Origin: Methylococcales bacterium | GTDB taxonomy: Bacteria > Pseudomonadota > Gammaproteobacteria > Methylococcales > Methylomonadaceae | Reading direction: 5' to 3' | Length of the DNA: 64,000 nucleotides | NCBI GenBank assembly: GCA_030949405.1 | Contig: JAUZSN010000002.1 | Location: 1,364,001 to 1,428,000, forward strand | Part shown: positions 45,879 through 55,969 of the stretch, in pieces | How the letters are laid out: each line of letters begins with the position of its first letter | Position numbering within the stretch: position 1 is the first letter of the stretch | Notes under the pieces: generated by a model | Databases searched by the model: none | What the model saw: only the letters and a program-made list of their open reading frames with translations | Told to the model about the DNA's origin: nothing | Made by a program: the position numbers and the translations under genes

Positions 45879-46907
45879 ATGAAAAATTCTCGTATTTTAA
45901 TTGTAGGAGCCTCATGGATTGGCGACATGGTCATGGCACAAAGTTTATTCATGACCTTGAAGCAACAACACCCCGATTGCCAGATTGATGTCCTTGCCCC
46001 TAAATGGACGTTTGCATTATTAGACCGAATGCCCGAAGTATCGACAGCAATTGAAATGCCATTAGGTCATGGTAAATTAGGATTAATGGAGCGGATTCAA
46101 TTAGGCAAACGATTACGCGATCAGCACTATGACCAAGCCATCCTATTACCTAATTCATGGAAATCAGCGTTAACGCCTTTTTTTGCTAATATTCCGCTGA
46201 GAACGGGTTATGTAGGTGAATGCCGTTGGGGGTTATTAAATGATGCTTATAAATTAGATAAAACCCAGCTAACAAAAACTGTTCAGCGATTTGTTGCTTT
46301 AGCTTACCCAAAAACAGCGACCACACGGCCCATTTGTCCTGTTCCGTCGTTTAAAGTTTCAGACGATCAACAACAACGGATGCAAGATAAGTTTAATTTA
46401 AACCGTCAAGCTAAGGTTTTGGTTCTTTGTACAGGGGCGGAATTTGGACGATCAAAGCGTTGGTTAGGGGATTATTATGCTCAAGTCGCTAATCATTTTC
46501 TTTCTGAAAACTGGCAGGTTTGGTTATTAGGTTCAGAAAAAGATAAAACGACCGCTGCTGAGGTTAATCAACAGACGAATAATACCTGTCATGATTTTAC
46601 AGGTTCGACCTCTATTGCAGACGCGGTTGATTTAATGTCATTAGCAACGATGGTAGTGGCTAATGATTCAGGATTAATGCATATTGCCGCAGGATTAAAT
46701 AAAAATTTAATAGCGATTTATGGTTCTTCAGATCCAAACTTTACTCCGCCTCTGAATGAAAATGCAACGGTCATTAATTTAGGTCTTGAGTGTTCGCCGT
46801 GTTTTAAACGCGTCTGTCCTTTAGAGCATACACGATGCTTAACCGAGATTAAGCCGAAACAAGTGATTGAGGCGATCCATCAAAAAATGCAACGGACGTT
46901 AGAGTAA
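45879..46907 (+). CDS. waaF: Lipopolysaccharide heptosyltransferase II
   Basis: GT9-family enzyme that adds the second heptose to the LPS inner core. Start chosen at 45879, giving MKNSRILIVGASWIGDMVMA; the frame is open further upstream but begins with unrelated hydrophobic residues. Motifs: the WIGDMVMAQSLF donor-site start, GAEFGRSKRWLGDYYA, and VANDSGLMHIAAGL with AIYGSSDPNFTPP, as in E. coli WaaF (342 residues, same length). Cysteines near the C-terminus (CSPCFKRVCPLEH) are common in the family. Downstream lies an intron remnant. Confidence 0.93.
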   Translation: MKNSRILIVGASWIGDMVMAQSLFMTLKQQHPDCQIDVLAPKWTFALLDRMPEVSTAIEMPLGHGKLGLMERIQLGKRLRDQHYDQAILLPNSWKSALTPFFANIPLRTGYVGECRWGLLNDAYKLDKTQLTKTVQRFVALAYPKTATTRPICPVPSFKVSDDQQQRMQDKFNLNRQAKVLVLCTGAEFGRSKRWLGDYYAQVANHFLSENWQVWLLGSEKDKTTAAEVNQQTNNTCHDFTGSTSIADAVDLMSLATMVVANDSGLMHIAAGLNKNLIAIYGSSDPNFTPPLNENATVINLGLECSPCFKRVCPLEHTRCLTEIKPKQVIEAIHQKMQRTLE

Positions 46908-46945
46908 GCGACGTTAGTTTTTTTGCGTTAATAAAGTACGGAGGC

Positions 46946-47149
46946 GATCCACAAGTCTTTCATCACACCGATAAAGGTACGCCGCAAGGGGGAATTATCT
47001 CGACTTTGTTGGCAAATCTGTGTTTGGATGGTCTGGAAAGTTGCATGTACAAGAACATTCATGAGAAGCGTTCACACAAGATTAATGTGATTCGTTATGC
47101 GGATGATTTTATTAGATATTATACCGATCTTCCTCTATTGCAAAAATGA
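46946..47149 (+). pseudogene. Group II intron reverse transcriptase fragment
   Basis: An open frame encodes DKGTPQGGIISTLLANLCLD and, after GLESCMYKN, INVIRYADDFI. KGTPQGG and the catalytic YADD are the core reverse-transcriptase motifs of group II intron maturases. Neither the N-terminal half nor domain X remains and no intron RNA structure was seen. A dead fragment between waaF and the SulP promoter. Confidence 0.85.
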
Positions 47150-47440
47150 AGATATTCATTTATCTTAACCTCTTTAATTCTTAGCATAAAAACACAATGA
47201 AATTTCAGGATGCTGTTAAAAAAATAAACTTTTTTCTGGCTATGAGAGGTGATATTCCTTTAACGTCACCTTGAAAAACAATCGTCCCCCAGAAATCCAG
47301 CATAGGGAGTTTTGAATTGGTTCAAAACAACCATTGAGCTTGGTTGTTTTCAACCGATTTAATGGTTTGAGCAATCACTAAGCTATTTTAAAAAATAAAA
47401 AACTTTATTAAATTCAATTAGTTATCTTAATTTTGATTTA

Positions 47441-47456
47441 TGGCATAGGCTTTGCA
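47441..47456 (+). promoter_or_regulatory. Sigma-54 promoter of the SulP-Ehr operon
   Basis: TGGCATAGGCTTTGCA fits TGGCAY-N5-TTGCA exactly; GG (47442-47443) and GC (47454-47455) are 12 bases apart. Transcription would start ~28 bases before the SulP ATG. An NtrC-family activator is encoded downstream of the same operon. The 290 bases before it hold no other gene and could carry enhancer sites. Confidence 0.88.
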
Positions 47457-47494
47457 CTATCTATTTTAATATTTTATTTTGGAGACTTATCTTT

Positions 47495-49159
47495 ATGAAT
47501 AATTCATCGATACAAAATGTTCCTGAAACAGGTATTGCTGGCTTAAAAAAATATTGGCGAGACGATCTTCTTTCTGGATTTTTAGTTTTTTTGATTGCTT
47601 TGCCCTTGTGCTTAGGTATTGCTATGGCATCAGGTTTGCCTCCAATGGCCGGTATTTTAAGTGCCATAGTCGGCGGAATGCTGGTTTCTCGTGTCAATGG
47701 TTCTTATATAACGATTACGGGCCCCGCTGCGGGTTTGATTGTTATTATTCTGGATGCTGTGCAAAGCATGGGGCAGGGCGATGCGATTGCGGGATACCGT
47801 TATACCTTAGCGGCTATTGTCGTTGCTGGGATTATCCAGATACTGATGGGGCAGTTTAAATTAGGGACGTTGAGTGCTTTTTTTCCATCGTCAGTCGTAC
47901 ACGGTATGCTGGCTGCAATTGGCGTTATTATTATGACTAAGCAATTTCATGTCATGGTCGGTACATCGCCAGAATCGGGTAGTATTTTTTCTAGCATGGC
48001 ACAAATTCCACACAGTATTATGACCATGAATGCGGAAATTGCATTTATTGGGGTGAGTAGTTTGTTATTGTTAATTTTTTGGAATAAACAACAGCATCCC
48101 TTGTTGAAAAAAATTCCAGCCCCTTTAGTCGTAGTGACTTTAGGAGTCAGTTTAGCGGCTTTTTTTAATTTGGCGCATATACATATTTTTCATGTCCCCC
48201 ATCAGCTTGAGATGTTGACGGGTAATATTTTACATGACGACACGGTAGGGCCTAAATATTTAGTGGCGATTTCTGATCATTTTATGTCCAGTTTTTATTT
48301 TCCAGATTTTGGTAAATTTTTGACTTTAGAGTTCTGGAAAGCGGTTATTGCCATTGCCTTAGTGGGAAGTTTGGAAAGTTTACTCACCACGCAAGCCACC
48401 GACAAGTTAGACCCTTATTACCGACGTTCAAATTTGGATAAAGATTTAAGGGGAGTCGGCGTGGGTAATACCGTTGCGGGAATGATCGGCGGGACTGCGA
48501 TGATTTCTGAAGTCGTGCGGAGTTCAGCGAATATTAATAATGGGGCAAAGACAGGCTGGGCAAATTTTTTCCATGGCGGGATGATGCTATTATTTGTCAT
48601 GTTGTTTCCACAGGTGATTCATAGTATTCCCTTAGCGGCATTAGCGGCATTATTGGTGTATACCGGTTATAAGTTAGCCTCACCGAAAGAGTTTAAACAT
48701 GTGCTTGAGATTGGTACTGAACAGTTTTTCATGTTTGTTATTACCCTTATTAGTGTCTTGGCAACCGACTTATTAATTGGGGTCGCTATCGGTATGCTGG
48801 TTAAAGTGCTGGTGCATCTTATACGGGGTGTCTGGTGGAGCAATTTATTCAAAATCTATTTTTCTATTAACGAAACACACAGCGATACCTTTGACGTTGA
48901 ATTAAATGGTTCGGCTGTCTTTAGTAATTTTTTACCGCTTAAAAAAGCCTTAAATGAACTTCCAAGGGGTAAAAAAATTATTTTAAATTTAAGTAATGCT
49001 TATTTGATTGATCATACCGTTATGGAGTTTTTCCATGATTTTATGCGCGATTATCAGTTGCATGGTGGGCAATGTGAACAAATAGGGAATTCTATTCATA
49101 AGTTTTCTGATCATGATTTAGCAGCACGCTTGATGACTCATGATATGCGTAAATCTTAA
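47495..49159 (+). CDS. SulP-family anion transporter (probable bicarbonate or sulfate)
   Basis: A 554-residue SLC26/SulP transporter: ~14 membrane segments (residues ~25-430) beginning YWRDDLLSGFLVFLIALPLC, with the substrate-site region ITITGPAAGLIVIILDAV and GGTAMISEVVRSSANINNGA, then a C-terminal STAS domain (~450-554, IILNLSNAYLIDHTVMEFFH). SulP proteins carry sulfate, bicarbonate or other anions; sequence alone does not decide. The gene starts the operon behind a sigma-54 promoter with a TTGGAG ribosome site and is 25 bases before the hyfB-like gene, which argues for co-function with an ion-pumping complex and for bicarbonate uptake as the leading guess. Confidence 0.9.
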   Translation: MNNSSIQNVPETGIAGLKKYWRDDLLSGFLVFLIALPLCLGIAMASGLPPMAGILSAIVGGMLVSRVNGSYITITGPAAGLIVIILDAVQSMGQGDAIAGYRYTLAAIVVAGIIQILMGQFKLGTLSAFFPSSVVHGMLAAIGVIIMTKQFHVMVGTSPESGSIFSSMAQIPHSIMTMNAEIAFIGVSSLLLLIFWNKQQHPLLKKIPAPLVVVTLGVSLAAFFNLAHIHIFHVPHQLEMLTGNILHDDTVGPKYLVAISDHFMSSFYFPDFGKFLTLEFWKAVIAIALVGSLESLLTTQATDKLDPYYRRSNLDKDLRGVGVGNTVAGMIGGTAMISEVVRSSANINNGAKTGWANFFHGGMMLLFVMLFPQVIHSIPLAALAALLVYTGYKLASPKEFKHVLEIGTEQFFMFVITLISVLATDLLIGVAIGMLVKVLVHLIRGVWWSNLFKIYFSINETHSDTFDVELNGSAVFSNFLPLKKALNELPRGKKIILNLSNAYLIDHTVMEFFHDFMRDYQLHGGQCEQIGNSIHKFSDHDLAARLMTHDMRKS

Positions 49160-49184
49160 TTTTTAATTTAGGGAGAGAAATCGT

Positions 49185-51302
49185 ATGATTCTTTTTTTAG
49201 CTTATGCAGCGGTTTGTTTTAGCTTGTTATCGGGCTTACTGGCTTTGCTTGCCCGGCAGAGAAACCGAGTGTTCGTGCTTATTCGTAAGCTTTGTACACA
49301 GAATTCTACAGGTTTTACCTGCTTAGGTAGCGTATTCACTGAAGAAAATTATCTACAGCGTATCCAACAAATCGTTTTTATATCACTGGGCGTAGCAGGT
49401 GTCTTTGCCATTGCCGCAGGGTTAGCAGGGATGATGAGTCAATCGGTCGCCCGTGATGTATTGCCTCTGGGGTTGCCGTGGCTACCTTGGCATGTACGCT
49501 TTGATAGTTTGTCCGCCTTGTTTTATCTGATTATTGGGATTGCTATTTTTACGATCAGTTTTTATGGGCCAGGTTATGTTAAAAACAATAAAGAACAAGA
49601 CCATCCGTTTGCCATCTTAGGCTTATTCAGTGGTTTATTTATTGCGGGTATGCTGATGGTCTTACTCGCGGATGATGCGTTCTTTTTTATGATGGCTTGG
49701 GAGATGATGTCCGTGGCGAGTTATTTTCTGGTGGCTTTTCAGCATGAAAATTCAGCGAATAGGCGAGCTGCATTTATTTATCTGATTATGGCCGAAGTCG
49801 GCGCTATCGCAATTATTCTCGCCTTTGGAGTCCTCACGAGCTTTTCAACAGATTACTCCTTTACCTTTGATGCCTTACGCAATGTCTCGCTTTCCCGTAG
49901 TTGGGCCAGCATCGCCTTTGTACTAGCATTAGTCGGTTTTGGTATGAAAGCGGGTTTAGTGCCTCTACATGTTTGGTTACCCGAAGCACATCCCGTTGCC
50001 CCCTCGCATATTTCTGCATTGATGAGTGGGGTGATGTTAAAAGTGGCTGTTTACGGTTTAATTCGCTTTAGCTTTGATTTACTCGGTGATATTCAATGGA
50101 AGTGGGGGGTCATATTAATGATTTTTGGCTCTATTTCGGCATTAGGTGGGATTTTATACGCCATGATGCAACCGAATTTAAAACGCTTATTGGCCTATAG
50201 TTCGGTGGAAAATATCGGCATCATCTTTATGGTCCTTGGTTTATCAATGATTTTTCTCGCCAAAGGCCATCCTAATTTAGCCGCACTTGGTTTTGTTGCC
50301 GCTTTGTTTCATGCTTTTAATCATGCCTTATTTAAAAATCTATTATTTTTAGGGGCAGGAATAATTCAACATCAGGTCCATAGCCTGAATATTGAGGATA
50401 TGGGCGGACTCATTAAACGGATGCCCCATACCAGTAAGTTATTTTTGATTGCTTGCATGAGCATCTCATCGTTGCCTTTATTGAATGGTTTTGTTTCTGA
50501 ATGGCTCGCTTTTCAAACGGCATTGCAGGTTGGTGTATTAGATGATGCGGTGTTGCGTAGTTTAATCCCAGTGATGGCAGCGGCTTTAGCGTTAACCGCA
50601 GCCTTAGCGGCGGCTTGCTTTGTTAAATTATACAGCATAATGTTTTTAGGTTTACCGCGTTCTCGTCATGCCGATAAAGCCGAAGAAACACAAGATAAAG
50701 GCATGTTGTTAAGTTTAAGTTTACTCGCGGGCTTGTGCTTTTTATTCGGTATTTTCCCAGGACTGATGCTTAATTTACTGGACAATGTTGCTGTACAAAT
50801 TATTGGTCAAGGTATGCCTAATGCAGCAGCGGCTGGGTGGATATGGTTAGAACCTGTATCGGCACAACAAGCATCTTACGCTGCACCGATTGTATTGATT
50901 TTTTCATTGATTGCAGGCGGTATTAGTTTTTATTATTTACGTCGTGACCCCGCCGTTAAATTGCGTCAATCCGATACCTGGGATTGTGGTTTTGGGGGAT
51001 TGACCCCGCGTATGCAATATACCAGCATGGCATTTACCATGCCCTTTAGACGCATTTTTGCCAAAGTCTGGAAAATTGACGAAGTGATTGATAAGCAGGC
51101 AGGAGGGATGCCCTTACAAGTCACTGATATTCGTTATCAATTACATATCGAAGATCACAGTTGGGTAAGACTCTATCAGCCGATTGAACGCACGGTTAAT
51201 AAAACTGCTCGTTTAGTGAGTCGGATGCAAACTGGAAATATCCGTGTTTATTTGAGTTATTCATTTTTTACATTATTGTTCTTATTATGGGTGATTAGCT
51301 AA
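49185..51302 (+). CDS. HyfB-like proton-pumping membrane subunit of an Ehr complex
   Basis: A 705-residue antiporter-like subunit of the NuoL/NuoM/HyfB family. The conserved core (about residues 110-420) includes FFMMAWEMMSVASYFLVAF (with the essential Glu), GFGMKAGLVPLHVWLPEAH (the Lys/His channel residues) and HAFNHALFKNLLFLGAGI. It is a little longer than E. coli HyfB (672) through its C-terminal part (SDTWDCGFGGLTPRMQYTS is a typical HyfB ending). A gene for the ion-translocating arm; whether H+ or Na+ is moved cannot be told. Stop and next start overlap by one base. Confidence 0.9.
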   Translation: MILFLAYAAVCFSLLSGLLALLARQRNRVFVLIRKLCTQNSTGFTCLGSVFTEENYLQRIQQIVFISLGVAGVFAIAAGLAGMMSQSVARDVLPLGLPWLPWHVRFDSLSALFYLIIGIAIFTISFYGPGYVKNNKEQDHPFAILGLFSGLFIAGMLMVLLADDAFFFMMAWEMMSVASYFLVAFQHENSANRRAAFIYLIMAEVGAIAIILAFGVLTSFSTDYSFTFDALRNVSLSRSWASIAFVLALVGFGMKAGLVPLHVWLPEAHPVAPSHISALMSGVMLKVAVYGLIRFSFDLLGDIQWKWGVILMIFGSISALGGILYAMMQPNLKRLLAYSSVENIGIIFMVLGLSMIFLAKGHPNLAALGFVAALFHAFNHALFKNLLFLGAGIIQHQVHSLNIEDMGGLIKRMPHTSKLFLIACMSISSLPLLNGFVSEWLAFQTALQVGVLDDAVLRSLIPVMAAALALTAALAAACFVKLYSIMFLGLPRSRHADKAEETQDKGMLLSLSLLAGLCFLFGIFPGLMLNLLDNVAVQIIGQGMPNAAAAGWIWLEPVSAQQASYAAPIVLIFSLIAGGISFYYLRRDPAVKLRQSDTWDCGFGGLTPRMQYTSMAFTMPFRRIFAKVWKIDEVIDKQAGGMPLQVTDIRYQLHIEDHSWVRLYQPIERTVNKTARLVSRMQTGNIRVYLSYSFFTLLFLLWVIS

Positions 51303-52246
51303 TGAGTGGATTACTAGCCATTATTCAAATACTGCTGTTTCTTATCCTCGCGCCGTTACTCGCAGGCTGGGTGAAATGGTGTAAATGTCATTTACAAAAT
51401 CGGAGGGCCCCTTCGATATTGCAGCCTTATCGGGATTTACTAAAACTCACTCATAAGCAGCCTGTGGTTTCTAAACAAGCGTCTTGGTTATTTGTGATTG
51501 CACCGTATATTATTTTTTCTGCAACGGTATTAGCGATTTCAGTGATTCCTTTAATTGCCGTTGACTTACCCACAGCAGCGAGTGCAGATGTCATTGTACT
51601 GGTTGGTTTTCTGGCCTTTGCACGATTTTTTCTAGTGCTTGCGGGTTTAGATGTAGGCACTGCTTTTGGGGGGATGGGATCATCGCGGGAAATGACGATT
51701 TCTTCAATAGCGGAACCAGCCATGTTAATGGCGGTGTTTACCATTACCATGACCGCTTCAACCACTAATTTATCATTTGCGATAGAACATGTTTTACAAG
51801 AAGGTCTGGTATTACGTCCCTCTTTTATCTTTGCCTTGTTTGCGTTGATATTAGTCGCGGTTGCTGAAACGGGACGTATTCCTGTCGATAATCCAGCGAC
51901 TCACCTTGAACTAACCATGATTCATGAAGCGATGATTTTAGAATACAGTGGTCGTCATTTGGCGTTAATTGAATGGGCGAGTCAATTAAAGCTGCTGCTG
52001 TATGGGGTTTTGATTGCCAATATATTCTTCCCTTGGGGCATTGCCGAGAGCTTTACCCTGAGTGCATTAGGTTATGGCTTACTCGTTATTATGGGTAAAT
52101 TAGCGGTGTTAGCTCTCTTACTGGCCATTTCAGAAACCCTGCTGGCTAAAATGCGTTTATTTCGGGTACAAGAGTTTCTGAGTTTTGCCTATTTATTGGG
52201 TTTGCTTGGTATGTTAAGCCACATTATTTTGGAGTCGGTAGGTTAA
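51302..52246 (+). CDS. HyfC-like (NuoH-type) membrane subunit of an Ehr complex
   Basis: A 314-residue membrane protein of the NuoH/HycD/HyfC family that links the peripheral and membrane arms. The cytoplasmic quinone-site loop is clear: VAVAETGRIPVDNPATHLEL and MIHEAMILEYSGRHLALIEW. About eight membrane helices. The start TAATG overlaps the preceding stop and the end overlaps the next start, so translation is coupled along the operon. Confidence 0.92.
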   Translation: MSGLLAIIQILLFLILAPLLAGWVKWCKCHLQNRRAPSILQPYRDLLKLTHKQPVVSKQASWLFVIAPYIIFSATVLAISVIPLIAVDLPTAASADVIVLVGFLAFARFFLVLAGLDVGTAFGGMGSSREMTISSIAEPAMLMAVFTITMTASTTNLSFAIEHVLQEGLVLRPSFIFALFALILVAVAETGRIPVDNPATHLELTMIHEAMILEYSGRHLALIEWASQLKLLLYGVLIANIFFPWGIAESFTLSALGYGLLVIMGKLAVLALLLAISETLLAKMRLFRVQEFLSFAYLLGLLGMLSHIILESVG

Positions 52247-52923
52247 TGGATATTGAAAATATTGATCATTATTCCCAAGTTATTTTATCCTTAGCCGCTT
52301 TAGTGACCTTAACGTCATTCATTATGCTGGGGCAAGGTCGTTTATTACGCTTGGTGTTTGTTTTTGCTGTGCAAGGTTTTATGTTAGTCGCGGCCACTGC
52401 AATTGCCGCATATAGCTTTAATAATTCGCATTTGTATATTTCTGCCGCAATAACGTTCGCCTTGAAAGTTATCTTTATTCCTTGGATGCTTAGGCGGCAT
52501 ATTTTGAAGCTGAATATGCACCGTGATGTTGAAGCCTTGAATAATAAGACCGCTATCATGATGGGCGGTGCAGGCTTAGTCGTATTTAGTTATTATGTGT
52601 TGCATCCTATTATGCAAGATTCATCCATGATTCTATTAAATGCGCTGTCTTTAAGTTTGGCGGTTATTTTATTAGGCATGTTATTAATGATTTCACATCA
52701 TCAAGCAATTGCCCATGTGGTCGGTTTTATGTCGATTGAAAATGGTTTGTTTTTTGCCGCCACCGTATCCACTAATGGTATGCCAATGGTGGTGGAATTA
52801 GGCGTTGCCTTTGATGTGCTAGTGGCTGCGATCTTATTTGGTATTTTCTTTCTGCATATTAATAGCAGCATAGATTCTTTGGATGTCGATAAGATGAATC
52901 GTTTAAACGAGGTAGACTCATGA
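52246..52923 (+). CDS. HyfE-like membrane subunit of an Ehr complex
   Basis: A 225-residue membrane protein of the HyfE family (NuoK-related), about six to seven helices. VGFMSIENGLFFAATVSTNG is the conserved Glu-containing helix equivalent to the NuoK Glu. Found only in hydrogenase-4-type and related complexes, which separates this cluster from complex I and Hyc-type complexes. It overlaps its neighbours by 1 and 4 bases. Confidence 0.88.
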   Translation: MDIENIDHYSQVILSLAALVTLTSFIMLGQGRLLRLVFVFAVQGFMLVAATAIAAYSFNNSHLYISAAITFALKVIFIPWMLRRHILKLNMHRDVEALNNKTAIMMGGAGLVVFSYYVLHPIMQDSSMILLNALSLSLAVILLGMLLMISHHQAIAHVVGFMSIENGLFFAATVSTNGMPMVVELGVAFDVLVAAILFGIFFLHINSSIDSLDVDKMNRLNEVDS

Positions 52924-54383
52924 TTCCAGCTTATTTATTATTATTGTTACCGTTATGTGGGATTGTCTATTTTGCTTTACAGGGACATAAAGACCATGTG
53001 GGACAACAAAATATCCGTTTCAATGCCGTGGCCTTATTTCTGTCATTATGGCTAGCGGTTAATGTGTTTAATGCGGGCACTATCTTGTCAGAGGAACATT
53101 ATTTTATTGTTGATTCCTTTAATGTCTATTTAATCGTGCTAACCGCCTTAGTGGGTTTTACCACTTCGATTTTTTCGGGGCCTTATATGGCGCATGAGAA
53201 AGAATTGGGTAAATTAAGTGGCAAGCGTTTAAAATTATATTACTCCATGTATCAGGGCTTTATGTTTGCCATGTATCTGGTACTGACCACGAATAATATG
53301 GGGGTTATGTGGGTGGCAATGGAGGCCGCAACACTGGCGACAGTACTATTAGTGAGTTTATATCGTACGCCCGAAGCGATTGAAGCGGCTTGGAAATATT
53401 TTATTCTATGTGGGGTTGGGATTGCTCAGGCTTTATTCGGCACTATTTTATTATATTATGCTGCAATACAAATCAACGACTCTGAAAATGCCTTGATGTG
53501 GTCAGTTCTGAATGAAAATTCTTATTTATTAAAACCCGATATTTTAGAAATTGCTTTTGTTTTTATGTTAATCGGCTATGGCACTAAAATTGGCTTAGTA
53601 CCGTTACATAACTGGTTGCCCGATGCCCATTCTGAAGGTCCAACGCCCATGTCAGCGGTGTTATCGGGTTTATTATTAAATGATGCTTTATATGCCGTTG
53701 TGCGAAATAAAATGCTGGTCGATGGCGCAACTGATAGCCATATAGCAGGTTATTTAATGATGGGCTTTGGTTTGGTCTCATTTTTAGTTGCAGCCTTTTT
53801 TCTTCATCGTCAAAAAGATATTAAACGCTTATTTAGTTATTCTTCAATTGAACACATGGGGTTGATGACATTTGCTTTTGGCATCGGCACACCGTTTGCT
53901 GTTTTTGCGGCCTTATTGCACATGACCGTACATTCATTAACCAAATCAGCTATTTTTGTCACGGTAGGTCATGCGGCGCAAATTGCAGGTACGCAAAGTA
54001 TTGATAAAATCCGTGGATTGATTAAAACTCAACCGCAAGTGGGTTGGGGCTTATTAATCGGGACTTTCGCGATTGCGGGCTTTCCGCCTTTTGGTGTCTT
54101 TGCAAGTGAGTTTTTGGTCTTACTCGCGACTATGCAAAGTTATCCGTGGCTCACGCCTTTTCTATTATTAGGTATCGGTATCGCCTGTGCCGGTTTATTT
54201 AGAAATATTCAGCCAATGGTTTATGGCGAATGCCCTGAAGGACAGCACGCTGTCAAGGTTAATTTATGGCCTGTGGCTTTGCATCTTGTAATAGTTTTAT
54301 GGCTGGGATTGGCGATGCCTGATTTTCTGGCGGATTGGTTTACCCAAGCGACTATTTTAATTTCAGGGAGTGCGCCGTTATGA
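52920..54383 (+). CDS. HyfF-like antiporter-type subunit of an Ehr complex
   Basis: A 487-residue NuoN/NuoL-type subunit, the second ion-channel protein of the cluster. Motifs: GVMWVAMEAATLATVLLVSL (essential Glu), GYGTKIGLVPLHNWLPDAH and LFSYSSIEHMGLMTFAFGIG with HMTVHSLTKSAIF. E. coli hydrogenase 4 has HyfB, D and F; only B and F are here, so no HyfD. The 4-base overlaps on both sides imply translational coupling. Confidence 0.9.
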   Translation: MIPAYLLLLLPLCGIVYFALQGHKDHVGQQNIRFNAVALFLSLWLAVNVFNAGTILSEEHYFIVDSFNVYLIVLTALVGFTTSIFSGPYMAHEKELGKLSGKRLKLYYSMYQGFMFAMYLVLTTNNMGVMWVAMEAATLATVLLVSLYRTPEAIEAAWKYFILCGVGIAQALFGTILLYYAAIQINDSENALMWSVLNENSYLLKPDILEIAFVFMLIGYGTKIGLVPLHNWLPDAHSEGPTPMSAVLSGLLLNDALYAVVRNKMLVDGATDSHIAGYLMMGFGLVSFLVAAFFLHRQKDIKRLFSYSSIEHMGLMTFAFGIGTPFAVFAALLHMTVHSLTKSAIFVTVGHAAQIAGTQSIDKIRGLIKTQPQVGWGLLIGTFAIAGFPPFGVFASEFLVLLATMQSYPWLTPFLLLGIGIACAGLFRNIQPMVYGECPEGQHAVKVNLWPVALHLVIVLWLGLAMPDFLADWFTQATILISGSAPL

Positions 54384-55960
54384 GTGAAATTCAATCAAAT
54401 TGGCGGACTCGCTTACTTTCCGAACTAGACACAGCAGCTATTAAGCTTGAAATCGTTGATGCCAATAGCGAGCAATGGCATATTGCTCCAGAAAATTGGT
54501 TATCTTTTGCTAAATTGGCCCAACAACATTCTATGCGTTGGGCAGCAGGCTGGGCAGAACAAAATTCGGATACTTTTTTAGTACATGCCTGTTTTGCCTT
54601 AAAAGGTGAGTATATTTGCCTATCAACCACACTTGACTTTGAACGTGCTGAACTGCCTTCACAAGCAACCATCTATCCTGCTGCAAGCCGTAGTGAGCGA
54701 CATACACAAGATATGTTTGGCATTAAATTTATGGATCATCCCGATTCCAGAGCTTGGTTGCGCCATCAGGCATGGAGGAAGCATGATTCCCCATTGCGTA
54801 AGGACTTCCCACTACAGGGTAATCCTAAAGCCATTACCCCAGCGGATATGGATTATCAGTTTGTTAAAGCGCGTGGTGCAGGGGTGTATGAAATTCCTGT
54901 CGGCCCAGTACATGCAGGCATTATTGAACCTGGACACTACCGATTTCAGGCAGTGGGTGAAACCATTTTAAATTTGGAAGCGCGTTTTGGTTATGTGCAT
55001 AAAGGCATTGAAAAACTCGCCGAAGGACGTACTCCAGAACAATTAGTGCGCCTAGCAGGACGTATTTCTGGGGATAGCACCGTTGCACACAGTTGGGCCG
55101 CTTGCCGTGCGATGGAACACGCGGCAGGGATTGAAATTCCTGCCCGCGCGGCTTTTTTACGCGCTTTGTTATGTGAACGGGAACGTATTGCCAATCATCT
55201 CGGAGATATAGGCGCAATTTGTAATGATGTCGGTTTTGCCTTTGCACAAATGCAATTCAGCCGATTACGTGAACAATGGCAACGCACTCAGGCTAAGATA
55301 TTTGGGCATCGGTTGTTGATGGATAAGCTGGTACCTGGAGGGGTGAACATCAATTTATCAGCTGCTGATAGTGCGTTAATCGAGCAAGAATTAAAGGACT
55401 TACGTAACGAATTAAACGAAATTATCCCGCCCTTAGATTTAAATTCTTCTTTGGAGGATCGTTTGTTTATCACGGGTTATTTATCGCCTGCTACCGCTGC
55501 ACTTTATGGCGTTGTCGGTTATGTCGGGCGAGCCAGTGGACAGAATATTGATGTGCGTCGCGATACACCTTACCCGCCCTATACGCAATTAGAGCTTAAA
55601 GTCGCCATAGAAGAGCAAGGGGATGTCGCCTCTAGGGTTTGGATACGCATCAAAGAAGTCTTTGCTTCTATCAAATTGATTAAGCAATTGTTGGCACAGA
55701 TGCCAGAAGGAGAAACAGTAACCGCGTGGAAAATACCCTTAGATCAGAGCCAAGGGCTGGCGATGGTTGAAGGCTGGCGAGGTGAAATTATCAGCTATGT
55801 GCGCTTTGCTGACAATAACACCGTGAGTCGTTTTTATGCACGAGATCCGAGTGTTTTTAGTGCATTAGCTCTGGAAAAAATGGTACTGAATAATATCGTA
55901 CCAGACTTTCCTGTGTGTAATAAATCAGTTAATGCCTCGTATTCAGGTCAGGACTTATAG
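54380..55960 (+). CDS. HyfG-like large subunit lacking the NiFe ligands
   Basis: A 526-residue fusion of a NuoC-like domain (residues 1 to ~165) and a NuoD/HyfG-like domain. Start at 54380 overlaps the hyfF stop (ATGA). The NuoD part keeps FGYVHKGIEKLAEGRTPEQL and the Glu/His-rich quinone-cavity segments, but the first ligand motif of hydrogenases (RICGIC) reads RISGDS and the last (DPCxxC) is replaced by NKSVNASYSG. All four Cys that bind the NiFe centre are therefore gone. This puts the protein with the energy-converting-hydrogenase-related (Ehr) complexes, not with active hydrogenase 4. It must use another electron reaction, if any. Confidence 0.9.
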   Translation: MSEIQSNWRTRLLSELDTAAIKLEIVDANSEQWHIAPENWLSFAKLAQQHSMRWAAGWAEQNSDTFLVHACFALKGEYICLSTTLDFERAELPSQATIYPAASRSERHTQDMFGIKFMDHPDSRAWLRHQAWRKHDSPLRKDFPLQGNPKAITPADMDYQFVKARGAGVYEIPVGPVHAGIIEPGHYRFQAVGETILNLEARFGYVHKGIEKLAEGRTPEQLVRLAGRISGDSTVAHSWAACRAMEHAAGIEIPARAAFLRALLCERERIANHLGDIGAICNDVGFAFAQMQFSRLREQWQRTQAKIFGHRLLMDKLVPGGVNINLSAADSALIEQELKDLRNELNEIIPPLDLNSSLEDRLFITGYLSPATAALYGVVGYVGRASGQNIDVRRDTPYPPYTQLELKVAIEEQGDVASRVWIRIKEVFASIKLIKQLLAQMPEGETVTAWKIPLDQSQGLAMVEGWRGEIISYVRFADNNTVSRFYARDPSVFSALALEKMVLNNIVPDFPVCNKSVNASYSGQDL

Positions 55961-55969
55961 GAGATCACT

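Noticed and set aside
46946-47149. Retron or defence-associated reverse transcriptase
   Set aside because: KGTPQGG and YADD with the surrounding residues match group II intron maturases, and only a fragment survives.
47554-47859. Extra plus-strand frame inside the SulP gene
   Set aside because: Out-of-frame shadow of a well-conserved transporter, with no start signal.
54606-55247. Alternative frames within the hyfG-like gene on both strands
   Set aside because: Shadows of the conserved NuoC/NuoD-like protein.
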